Origin: Chlorella sorokiniana
Taxonomy: Eukaryota; Chlorophyta; Trebouxiophyceae; Chlorellales; Chlorellaceae
Assembly: GCA_025917655.1 (NCBI GenBank)
Contig: CP084616.1
Span: 1,364,001 to 1,428,000, forward strand
Length of the DNA stretch: 64,000 bases
Direction of reading: 5' to 3'
Shown here one piece after another: positions 48,568-58,839 of this stretch (position 1 is the first letter of the stretch; the number at the start of each line of letters is the position of its first letter). Under the pieces are notes generated by a model. That model was given only the letters and a program-made list of their open reading frames with translations, ran no database searches and was not told where the DNA came from. The position numbers and the translations under genes were made by a program.

Positions 48568-51310
48568 ATGCCGCCGACGGGAGCGCAGTCGCCAGGCGCT
48601 GTTGCGCCGCGCAATGACAATGCACAGTTCCTGCGCAAGCAGCGGGCAGCAATCGAGGCGATCGCGGCTGACAACCTGAAGCTGAAGGAGGAGTTCATGC
48701 TGGAGAACAAGTTCAGCGTCAACCCCACCACTCAGACAGCGGCCGCGCTCATTGCCAACCTGCAGGCCCAAGCCGATGTGTACGTGGTCAAGGTGAGAGT
48801 CGCCACATATCCTAGAACGCAGCTCCTCTGATCCTTGTTTTCAATGGTTTCAACTTCTCTGGGGCGTCGATGCACAACCTGAGGCCCTTGAGTCATAAGG
48901 CAGCGCGCCCATGTCGCTGGAGTGCACCCTCCCCGCAGATCACGGAGGAGCAGCGGCTCAAGGCGGAGCTTGAGCACAGCGTGGTCGAGCTCAAGGAGCA
49001 CATTGCGCAGCAGCGGGTGCAGATGGGCGGCATCAACAACTCGGCGGAGCAGGCGATAAAGGTGAGCGCCGGGGCTGGGCGGTTTGTGGCTGCTGGTGGT
49101 TTGCAGTTGAGCTGTCGCCTGGCTGGACATGTCAAGAACCCAGCATGCGTGCATGGGGTGCTCAGCCTGCACCAACGGCATGCCGCGTCAGCTTGCTCCG
49201 CTTCGCCGCTCCGTGCCACTGCAGCTCCAACGCAAGATCAAGATCCTGGAGGACAGGCTGCAGGGCGCCAGCGTGCGCTACAACGACAGCCTGACGCGCA
49301 GCCGCGCGCTGCGCGCCCGCATCGACTCGCTGCGCTGCGAGCGCCTGCTGTTCGAGGAGCTGCGGCAAGCTGCAGCGGGGGCTGCCCGCAAGAAGACCGA
49401 GATCATGGAGCTGATTGCCCGCATCGCGGCCAGCCACGAGGCGCGGGAGAAGGTGGGGCAGTGCTGGGGACCGGTGTGCTGGGCAGCATCTGTGCCAGCT
49501 CCAAGGCAGTGCCGCCCGTGAGCGTCCTTTTCAAGCTCCCTCACCAACTTGCATTCCAATAATGCACGCCCTGCCAGCACCAAGCCGCCGCGCTACCGCC
49601 AAACTGAACCATGCTGCCGGGCCGCCGCTGTGCAGGCGCTCACTCTCCAGGGCCAGGTCAAGACGCAGGCCGACAAGGACGTGGCGGCGTACGAGGCTGA
49701 ATGGCGCCAGCTGACGCACATTGTGGAGCAGGACCGGCGGGACCGCGAGACGCAGCGCGCGCGAGCTGGCAGCGCGCGAAGAGCAGATGGCGCAGCTGTT
49801 CCAGCAAGAGTTCCGGGCGGGGGAGAAGCGGCGCGCGGCAGCGCGCACGCCGCCCGGCAGCGCAGCTGCGAGGCCTGCAGCCGAAGCACCAGCAGAGGAG
49901 GCTGTGTCCACAGCGACTTCTGCCCCGAGCGTATCAAGCAGCTCAAGGCGGCGCTGGCGGAAGTCCTGGAAGCGACGGGTGTGGCGTCCGGAAGGGGAAG
50001 CCAGCCACTGCGATCGATGCAGGGATTCTGCCGCCACACATGCCGCAACAATTCAGTGACGCTTTGGCTGCATGCACAGTTCAGATTATTCGCACCCTCA
50101 AGGACGTTGCATCTCCTCCTGACAGCTGTCCGCTTGTCCCCTCCAGGCATGGAGGATGCTGATGAACTGCTGGCTACGCTGGCGGAGGGCGAGGAGGCCT
50201 CCTTCTCACTATTCAACTACGTGAACGAGCTGGGAATGGAGGTGGACAGGCTGGAGGAGACCAATGGGGCGCTGAGGTGAGCAGCCAACGGCAGGGAGTC
50301 CGGGCGGTGCCAGCCTGATTGCAACACCTTGGTGGGGGCTTGGTGCTGGAGGCAGCATGCCGCAAACAAGGCGCAATGATGGGCCTACACCGTGCGCAGG
50401 CGGCAGGTGGACCGCTCCCGCGCGGAGATGGAGGCGGCGGCCAACGACGAGCGCGCCATGGCGCTGCGCGCGCTGAATGCCGAGCTGGCGGCGGTGGAGG
50501 AGGGCGCCGACAGCTACGAGGCCAAGCGCAGCGCGGCGGCAGCCACCCTGGACACACTCCGGGGACGGTGCTGAAGATGTTCCACAGCAGCGGGTGATGG
50601 ACGGGGGGGGAGGGGGGAGTGGAGCGCGGGAGCTAAGAGGCTGGGTGCATGCTGCTGGGGCGGAGGCCAACAGGACGCAGCTGACCTGGCGAAGACGGAG
50701 TGTCAATGCAATTGGTGCATTGCCCTCCAGCAGTCAGTTTGTGGAGCGGCGCTCATATCTTCCACTTGGACGGCACACCCAGTGCCATGCCGCTGACCGC
50801 CGCGCCCTACCCACCCTTGCCCGCAGGTGCGCCACCGCTGAAGTGATGGAGGTGCTGGCTGAGGGCGGCGAGGGCGTGACAGAGCGCAACCTGATGCAGT
50901 ACTTGGGCGTGCTGGAGCAGCGCACCAACGAGCTGCTGGCGCAATACTGCCTGCTGGCAACCGACGGCAGCGACGCCGCTGCTGGCGAGCGCGCGGCCGC
51001 AGTGCTGACGGGCAAGGCGGGCGGCGTTGCACCACTGCAGTTTGTGATCGAGCCGCCCAGCACCGGCGGCAGTGGGCCAGGGGCCGTTGGGGGCATCAGC
51101 AGCCTAGGCGCGATCGCCCGTGGCAGCCCTGGCGGCAACTATGCCGGCGCGTCGCCGCTGGCATCGACTGCCGCCCCAGCTGGCGACGAGGAGCGGCCGT
51201 TGAGCCGCGGCTCCCTGGCGGTCAGAGCCAGGAAGGCGGTGGCCATTAAGGCAGATAGTGCGGTGAAGATAAAGGCCATTCGTGGTGGCCCACGGCACAC
51301 GCGCCAGTGA
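48568..51310 (+). CDS. Outer dynein arm docking complex coiled-coil protein (ODA1/ODA3, CCDC114/CCDC151 type)
   Basis: Family members anchor outer dynein arms to axonemal doublets. Seven exons: 48568-48792, 48939-49061, 49225-49452, 49636-49978, 50147-50276, 50400-50593, 50827-51310. It is coiled coil almost throughout: FLRKQRAAIEAIAADNLKLK, EEQRLKAELEHSVVELKEHI, LQRKIKILEDRLQGASVRYN, ERIKQLKAALAEVLEATG. Family marks are SFSLFNYVNELGMEVDRLEE, KMFHSSGC followed by AEGGEGVTERNLMQYLGVLE and QRTNELLAQYCLL. The C-terminal 100 residues are Gly/Ala/Ser-rich with a basic end. Frame breaks: exon 6 lacks one G (50566-50569); exon 4 needs three added bases for phase, with visible breaks near 49757 and 49924. 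DC1 and DC2 cannot be told apart confidently. Divergent partner of V-ATPase A. Confidence 0.82.
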
Positions 51311-51388
51311 ACTGAATCAAGGCCATAAAGGAGGCTTGAAATTGGCCTTACTGCTTGTCGCAATCAATTCATGGGCTTGTTTCATGGC

Positions 51389-51393
51389 TGTAA
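51389..51393 (+). terminator. TGTAA polyadenylation signal of docking-complex gene
   Basis: TGTAA 79 bp after the stop at 51310. The following 370 bp up to 51764 show no exon and should include the next promoter. Confidence 0.55.
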
Positions 51394-51764
51394 ACATCGC
51401 ACGTCGAGCGGGGAACTTTTGAAGGTCGCTCACTCGGGAAGACGGCAGGCTAAGTAACAGACGTTCGTTAAGTGACACACCGCAAACATCTTGATCAGTG
51501 GTGGGCGCAGACGCAAGGAGCTGGCGGCGGAAGATGAAAATCAAGTGTACAGCCTGCACTGCCTGCCTTCCCGGCCGCCAATTACCGCGTTGCCTCAGCC
51601 TCCACACACAGTTTCCCCGCCATTCCTCTCGCCCATCCCTCTTTTACTATCCTATTGCGACCATTGTTGCTTTTGAATTGGTGCCTGGGCTCAAAGCGTG
51701 CTTCCACCCCGATCCCCCAGATTAGGTCTGCCGGGCGGCTACATGGTGCCGTCCCTGAGCTGAT

Positions 51765-53831
51765 ATGCGTTATGAGCGGCTGCTGACAGACAAATCTACA
51801 GCGTCCAGCCCATACGCGCGACTTGCTGAGTTTGGGCGCATCTGGCAACTTGTAGTTTTGCTGTACGCGTTCCTGGCCACTCTCGCCCTCTGGACTCTCG
51901 CACAGGCACCTCCAGGTGCGAAATTAACAGGACAGACATGCGGTTCAGGACGGTCAGTCGGGCCGGCTTCCCCCTGGCGATTGCCACATGTGCTGGCTGC
52001 AATACACCGACACGGCTGGCTGCGGGCTGCACTGTTCCTTCTTCCCTCATTCGGACCGATGCAGCGCCTGCAGCGCTCGACAGACTGCATGGTCTGCTGC
52101 CAGGCGGAGAAGCTGGCGCCGCCTGCCGTCTGCCCTCTGCGCCACTGGCTGCCTCACACGTTGACCGTCCACTCTCACCCCTCCCGCAGGCATCCAGCAC
52201 CTGCTCCTCCTCTGCCTGTTGCGCATCGCCGTCCTCCTCTGCGTTGGAGCTGTCACCTACCAGGCCCACCGCCGCCGGCGTGCCGAAGGCACCCCGCCGC
52301 TGCTTGCTCCCGCTGCGCCGCAGCAGCCCGGTGGCAGCAACCCCGCCTCGCCGCGCGGCTCGCTCGCCCAGGCAGCCCTCTACCTCCAGCTCGCCTGGCT
52401 GGGCTCTGAGCTGGTGCTCGGCTCATCGCTGCTCCTCTTCCACAGGCGCATCCTAGGCAAGCGGCACGCACGCCCCCGCTCCCCTGCTTGCCCCAGCCGC
52501 AGCCGCCGCCCCGCCTGCGCGCCCACCACCGCCTAGCCCTCCCTGGCCGCCCGCGGGCTCGCGCCCTGCTCCTGCGTTGCTGGCAAGCAGCCCTGCTGCT
52601 GGCGAGGTTGCTCTCACCGGCTGATCTCACCCCGCCGTCGCTCTTCCCGCGCCCCCGCCGCTCGCAGGGTCTCTGGCCGCCGAGGGCAGCTCCGCCTCTG
52701 CTGCTGGCACCCTGCTGGCCCTGCTGCCTCTGCTGTGCGCGGTGGCCATGTCTGGCTGCCTCCTCTTCCTGCACCGCTTTGGCCGCCGCCGCCGCGAGCG
52801 CGCCCCGGCTCCCCGCTGGGCTGTGGCTCCGTCAGCACGCGGCCCCTGGCCGCCGGGCTGCCCCCCATTATGCCGCCGCCATGGCGCTGCCTGGCCACCA
52901 CACGCTGGACGTGCTGTGCTCGCCGGCCTCCGACGACGACAGTGCCTCCTTCTCCTCCGCCACCTCCTCCGCCTCCTCCGCCGCCGCCTTCTACTCCCGC
53001 TCCTCCTCCTCCTCCCTGGGCGGCCCCCTCGTGCGGCGTGCCCTCCCCCACGGGCCACCTGAGCAGCCGCAGCGCGGAGGCGGCGGCGCACCAGGCCGCC
53101 ATCCACGCCGCCTGCCAGGTGCTGCTGGTGGAGCACCAGGTGCTGTCGCGGGTGAGCCGCCGCCGCCTGCCGCCCAACACAACAAGCACACCCGGCCCTG
53201 CCTGCTGCCGCCCAGCACGCCCAGCACGCCCAGCACGCCCGCTGCTGCCGCTGGCCGAGGTGTGAAGCGGCCAGCGAGAAATGCTTGCTGGGCTGCCTGC
53301 CTGCTGCCGGGCACTCTGTGCAGCTTGGGCTGTGCAGGCTCGCCCTGAGTCTCTTGCGTCCTAAGGTGACCCCCCCCACACACACACACACACACACACA
53401 CAGCCCGACACCGCCGAGTGCGTGCTGTTTGTGCACAAGAAGCTGCGCCCCATCAGGACGCGGCCGCAGGGTGGGTGAGGATCCCTGCTGCCGCATGCGC
53501 ACCGCATGTGCAGGTTCCGTGGCGCGCAGACACGCCGCATGGGCGGCCTCTCCATGCTCCCTCCGCTCCTTCCTCCCTGGCCCACCCCTCTCCGCCCCTG
53601 CCTGCCTGCCCCCCACCTCCTGCTGCTGCAGAGAAGCAGGCGACGTCGCCCCCGGGCTTGCTGCGGGAGCTGATCACCAACTCCTTCACCTTCCAGCATG
53701 ACCCCCAGCTGGCGGCGCAGCTGGCGGCGGCCGCCGCCGCGCCCGGCGGCGCAGGCTCCTCCCGCGCCTCGGGCGCCACGAGCGTCACGTTCCAGGCCGC
53801 CGCGGCCGCCGTGGGCCTGACGGCCGTGTGA
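51765..53831 (+). CDS. Unknown multi-pass membrane protein
   Basis: Exons: 51765-51915, 52190-52456, 52668-53151, 53404-53470, 53632-53831. At least four hydrophobic segments: IWQLVVLLYAFLATLALWTL (exon 1), LLLLCLLRIAVLLCVGAVTY and LAWLGSELVLGSSLLLF (exon 2), TLLALLPLLCAVAMSGCLLF (exon 3), each followed by Arg-rich loops. A long Ser/Pro low-complexity region comes next. The C-terminus looks soluble: AAIHAACQVLLVEHQVLSR, DTAECVLFVHKKLRPIR, LLRELITNSFTFQHDPQLAA. The junction of exons 2 and 3 fits a GC-AG intron (AG/GCAAGC donor at 52457). Frame in the low-complexity part of exon 3 changes at least once. No family was recognised. Confidence 0.6.
53377..53402 (+). repeat. (CA)13 microsatellite at an acceptor
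   Basis: Thirteen CA units directly before the CAG acceptor of exon 4 of the membrane-protein gene, replacing the usual pyrimidine tract. Confidence 0.9.
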
Positions 53832-54711
53832 CGCGCTTGCTGCCCAGCTGGTTGGCTGCCGAAGATGCATCTCTGCAGCAACCGCAGTGCCGTCGGCCTG
53901 CCAGTCCTGTCGGTCCACAGGCATCACAGCGCTCCTCCGTGTCCACACCCAAGCAGTCCCCCAAAACTCACCGTCTCAAACTGCCAGCAGCCTGGAGCCG
54001 AGGCCTGGCATCCAGCGGTTTTCTGTGCTCGTCGCGGCGCCCTGCCCCCCCAGCTCGCCTGCCCCTCAACAGTACCACAGTTTTGATTTTTGATCCTCTC
54101 CGAGTTGCATGCCCCTCCCGTCCCAGCATTGCGCCATCTCCGTGGCTGTTGCCACGGGAGCCCAGGCCCCCGTGCCGCCGTGCCCCTATGCACTGCCCCC
54201 GAGAGCGGCACGCATGACGCATGAGCGCAGTCGGCGCTTCCCGCCCGCGCCGACCCAGCACGCCCTGGCTCCCCCCCCCCCTCAGCTGCCCTCCACCACA
54301 GGGCTGTCCCCCTTGCCCCCATTCTTACCGATTCGTCCCGTTGCTGATTCATGATGGCCTGCTGCATCGCTGTCCAGCCCCTTCGTACAGGCCCTTTCAT
54401 CTTGCTTTCAACCCAAACCCCACGCGCATAGGGAACACAAAGCAATAGCATTGACGCACTTCACTTGTAAAGATACAGGCTGGCCGTCACTAGGTCAGGA
54501 GGGTGGGGCGACACAGCAGTCGGCTGGGCTGCTGATGCCACATGCTTGCTGGGATGTACGTTGAAACCGCTAGCTGCGCAGTACTTCTGTTAGTGTGCTA
54601 CTTATACTGGCATGCCTGGTAGCGTGCTGCTGCCTGCCTGCTGCTGCCTGCCTGCCGCAGCACTGCTGCCGCTGCTGACCCTCGGTCTCTGCACTGGCGG
54701 CGCTGCTGCCG
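53832..54711. other. Convergent 3' intergenic region
   Basis: 880 bp between the ends of the membrane-protein and epsin genes. A plus-strand TGTAA at 54466-54470 probably ends the membrane-protein transcript. No exon is supported. Confidence 0.45.
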
Positions 54712-57348
54712 TCAGGCGCCCTTAAAGGGGTCGACCCGGAGAAGGGGTCCTCCCGGCCAGCGCAGCACTGCTGGCTGCTGCTGGCTGGTGGCCCTTGGGG
54801 CTGCCGGCTGCCAAGCCGGCGCCCGCAGCCAGGGAGCCCTTGGGCTCTGCGCCCGTGAGGCGGTTGCCCCAAGCGGCAGCGCTGCTGTGAAACTGCAGCG
54901 CAACCTCGGCAGACACGTGCTCCGGAGGAGCCCGGGGCTGCCGGCAGCAGCCTTCCCGCCTGGGCAGGCCACAGCAGTCAGGTTGATGGGGCTGCCAGGG
55001 CTGCCACCAGGCTTGACAAAGTCGGCAAAGCCGGCGGCGCCGCGGTGCGGAGCCGCGTGCCCCGCGGGGCTGCCGCCAGGAGGCGGCGACCTGGCCGGCT
55101 GGTGCGTGAAGCTGTCCAGGCTGGCAGGAGCTACAGCCGGGGCCGCAGGCGGTGGGGCGAGTCCCGCTGAAGGCGGATCGGTTGGCGCCTGGGCGTGCGG
55201 CGACCTGGTCGGCGGCGCCTTGACGCCGCCCAGTGCCGCCTTGATTGCTGGGTTGATGTGGACGTCCTGCAGGCGCTTGGGGCCCGCCTTGCGTGCCGTG
55301 AGTTCCGCCAGCGACGGCTTGGTCTTGGAGGAATGGGGTGTGGGAGGTTGGAGCGGGGGAGCGGGGCGGGGTGGGCGTGGGGGAGGCAGTCGGATAGGAG
55401 AAGAACATGCTGACCCCAACGCCACCCCACTGGAGGGACAACGCCTGGCAGTTGGGGGTAGCAGGCATGTCCATGCAGGCAGTGTCAAGCACCCGCACCC
55501 CTGTGGCACTGACCCCCTCGGTTTCCCACCTGGGAGCCTCTCGAGCGTGCCACTGACAGGTCATCATGCGAGGTGGAGGAGGGCAGGGCTGCGGCAGGCG
55601 GCGGGGAAGTGGCGGAGGAGGCGGGTGCGGAGCACGCTGAGCCTGCTGGGCTGGGCGGCTCGCAGAGCGCCCGCCTGGCGCAGGCTCTCAATGCGCTGCG
55701 CAGTGGCCGTCATGGGGTCGGCGGGTTGGCCGGCCAGGCCCCTGCGCTCAGGTGCGCAACAGAAGAACGGGGAGTGGAGGATGCGAGAGCAAGGCCAGGA
55801 GGTGCAGCGGGGCATTGCTCAACTCAAACTCAACCAGAAGTGGACTCAATGCCTCAAGCAATAGTTCTGTCCAGGACGTCCACATGCCACACACCTTGTT
55901 GACAGCAGAGCTGGGGGTTCCCCTCCCAACCGCTCCTTCCCCTCGTTGGAGTTCGAGTGGCCAGGCGCCAGAGGGGCAATGCGGCCGGTGGGGCATGGCA
56001 AGCCCGCACCACCGCTACCCAACATCTGGCGGCCGAGCTGGGCGCCACAGATGTCAGCATCAGCAGCGCTGCAACACATGCTGCTGCTGCTTCCCGCCCT
56101 GGCCTGGGCTCCGCCAGTGGTCCAGGAGGCTGGGCTTGAGCCATCAGGCCCCCCACCAGCCGCCATCTGCTCCTTGGACACACCGCTGAACTTGCCCTTG
56201 AGCGCCTTGGCCTTTGCCCGCTCCGCGCTGCAACCAGGGGCCAGGGATGCCACCAGGCAGGTGCTCCTGATGCAGGTTGTCCGATTTTTGCATCGACCTG
56301 TGAGAACCACCTCTCTGGCATGCTGGCTTGAGCGCTGGATGAAGGCAGGCTGGGCACTGGTTTCCACTCCCAGCCCAGCACCCGCCCACCGTATGCGGTC
56401 TGGGTCAGCCAGCAGCAGCAGCAGCTCCTTTGCGCGGTTGGACACCTGGGGCCAATGATGGCAGGGTGTCAGCAAGCTGCCAGCAAGAGCAAGTGTGGCG
56501 GCAGCAGGGCACGGCTATGTGATGGAGGGGGCGTCCCCGGCCAGCGGCACCAAGCCCACATTGATGCCCTGGTCCTTGTTCTTCTCGTCCAAGAACTTGC
56601 AGTGCTTGAGGCCCTCGATGGCGCCGGCCCCATCCAGCACCACCTGCACCGCGTGCTGGCTGCTGTTCTTGATCAGGTGCTCCGTCAGTAGCAGCGCCTG
56701 CAACGACAGTTTGCCAGGGCACAGCGGGGCGCAAGTCAGGACATTGCCGCCATCAGCACCGAAGAGCAGTGTAGTTGATGCAAAACAGGGGACTGTCGAA
56801 GGGCAACAGCAGCCGACACATCTGTGCTGCACGCTTGCACAGCTGGCCCGCGCGCGTCCAACCTTGTAGATGCGGCGCCAGTGCTTCGGTTCGCTCGCAA
56901 AGCGCTGGAGTAGCACGCCCCAGACCTGCTTGAAGTTCTCAGCATCGTAGCTTGCCTCCGCAATGTCTGCATCGCATTGACAGGTCATGGAGGCGAGCGG
57001 GTGCTGTCGAAGCCAGCCACCGGGGGCGACGGCCGGCATGTGAAACAGGGGTGCACACCAGGACGTTTCGTGGGCCTCCTGGCATTGCGCTCTGCCTTAA
57101 AGACGGTAATAGAGCGGTCGGGAGTTCGCAGAGCGACCGCAAAGGGCAGTGCACTCCTTCGTCACTGACTGGCCGTGCCTCTGCTCACCAGCCATTTGCT
57201 GTCCAGTGGGCCCCCATGCGACATCATTTGTAGCCTCAAATACCAGCATCTCGATCTTGGTGCGGTTACGGAGGAAGCCCTCAGAGGTCCGCCAGGCGCT
57301 TTTAAGCGCCGCCTTGGCGGCCTCCATGTTCCTTCCGGAGAAAGACAT
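54712..57348 (-). CDS. Epsin-like ENTH-domain protein
   Basis: Endocytic or trans-Golgi adaptor binding phosphoinositides and clathrin machinery. First five exons are firm: 57348-57189, 56966-56863, 56697-56560, 56445-56390, 56227-56157. They give an ENTH domain: RTKIEMLVFEATNDVAWGPT, DIAEASYDAENFKQVWGVLL, EPKHWRRIYKALLLTEHLIK, CKFLDEKNKDQGIN, VSNRAKELLLLLADPDRIR, then RAERAKAKALKGKFSGVS. Downstream exons (about 55760-55520 and 55340-54712) encode low-complexity Pro/Ala/Ser sequence including TATAQRIESLRQAGAL, HDDLSVARSRGSQ and HINPAIKAALGGVK; DPF motifs, which bind AP-2-type ear domains, occur near the end. The C-terminal frame and stop (54712-54714) are uncertain because of probable small indels. 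Confidence 0.8.
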
Positions 57349-57657
57349 GATGGAGAAAGATCAAAGGTCACCGATACAGGAGTCACTCGATCCCAAAGAC
57401 CCTCCCAGTCTGAATGCTATGTACGCTGTGGGCAGCGGCGGGCAGCGCGCACTTTGACCGAGAGTGACGTGCCAACGGGAGGTGCAACGGTGCGTAACGT
57501 CGGCTATTTGCGGTCAACTCGCGTATTGGAAGTAAATAACCGTTGTTTGTTGCCCCAGAGCTGGGCCGGGGCTGCTGCCTGCTGCCTGCCCCCGCTGTCG
57601 TGCACTCAGCCTTGCGGGTACTTTAAGACCAGCCTTGGCTTGCTGCCCCCGCTGCAG
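57349..57657. promoter_or_regulatory. Epsin promoter region and 5' flank of the kinase fragment
   Basis: 309 bp upstream of the epsin start. No kinase N-lobe sequence is present here, although the kinase fragment starts right after it. Confidence 0.4.
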
Positions 57658-58090
57658 GCGTCATCCTATTCATGCTGCTGGGCGGCTACCCGTTGTTCTG
57701 GGACGACAGCCAGCCGCGCATGCTGCGCATGATCAAGGCTGGCATCTTCTGCTCTGATGACCCCATGAGGGAGCTTGTAAGCAGCGAGGCAAAAGACCTG
57801 ATCAGCGAGTGGATGACCCCGGCCAACGCCTCATTGAGCAGGTTGGTTCGCTGCTCCTGTGGTGCTGCCGTTTGCCTTGCCTGCTGCCTGCTAGTGATGA
57901 AGATAGGGTGCCTGCTGGTAGATGCGCGCCCAGGGGCTTGCTTGCGTTGGCATGGCAGAAGAGAGGGCAACTGTCAACGTCTGCCGAGTTGTGCGCTCTC
58001 TGAAGCAACCCATATTCTCCCCAGGCTATGGCGCACGCCTGGATGGTTGGAACCGTGAGAGGAGGGGATCCAGCAACGGCCGAACGCGCC
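57658..58090 (+). pseudogene. Truncated duplicate of the CAMK-like kinase
   Basis: An exon-like piece at 57658-57841, preceded by a CTGCAG acceptor, encodes VILFMLLGGYPLFWDDSQPR and then MLRMIKAGIFCSDD and SSEAKDLISEW. It matches exon 7 of the intact kinase at 60460-60653 (VILFMLLSGRPPFWDDSQPR). A second piece after a CCCAG acceptor at 58025 encodes MAHAWM, matching LAHPWM of the last kinase exon, but the two pieces do not join in phase. The ATP-binding lobe and catalytic loop are absent. It is best read as a partial gene copy about 2.8 kb upstream of its source. Confidence 0.75.
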
Positions 58091-58839
58091 AGCTGCGCAG
58101 GCGAGGCATTTGGCCGAGGTTTCAACAAGCGATCAGAGATGCAACATCGCAGCCTTGGCCAAAGGTCCTATCCCCGACAAGTTTAACTTTGCTAGTGTCG
58201 CCTATTTTGTCGAATAAGCACATTCCATCTCACCATATTGCCTTACCTACACATTCATTTTGATCCAGGCCTGAAACAGCAGTGGACGCAGCAGCGCACC
58301 TCACAGCACTGCTGGCAGCTGAGCAGGGGAGGCAGCGCGACATCACGTCCCCACTGTCGCATCCTACTGACCAAGTTGTAGCCGCATAAGCCAGCAAAGT
58401 GTGGCCGGCAGAGCACGCAGTGCAGCCAGCGGGGCAGCTGGCAGGAAGCTCGCCGCCCCCGCCGCCCCATGCCTGGGGCCGCCCTTGCACTGACAAACTA
58501 GCGATGAACTTGATCGCCAAGAGCCTTAGGTCATGAATATACCACCCTGTCCCGTGTCCATGCACGGGTCGCGCCGCCAATCAAAGGCCCCCTTCCGAGG
58601 GCTGTTTGCAAGCCCCGCAGCGACCAATTTACATTATTGCAATCATTACGGGTGTAAGTTTGCCGCAACAGATCTCCGGGCATGATGGCAGGCTGGATGT
58701 GTCAGCCTGCTCCGCGTGAAATGGACCCGCGACGTGAGAAGGCGGTGCTGATTGCATAACACAACAAAGCCATATACTCATCTTTCCGTGCAGGCTCGCA
58801 TGGTGTAAGTTCTCGCATCTCTGAGCGGACGCAGCCACA
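58091..58839. other. Intergenic upstream of the kinase gene
   Basis: About 750 bp with no supported exon; it should hold the promoter of the intact kinase gene. It includes AT-richer stretches at 58170-58260 and 58600-58680. Confidence 0.4.

Noticed and set aside
52627-53616. 329-codon minus-strand open frame
   Set aside because: Opposite the low-complexity Ser/Pro region of the membrane protein; Arg/Gly-rich shadow.
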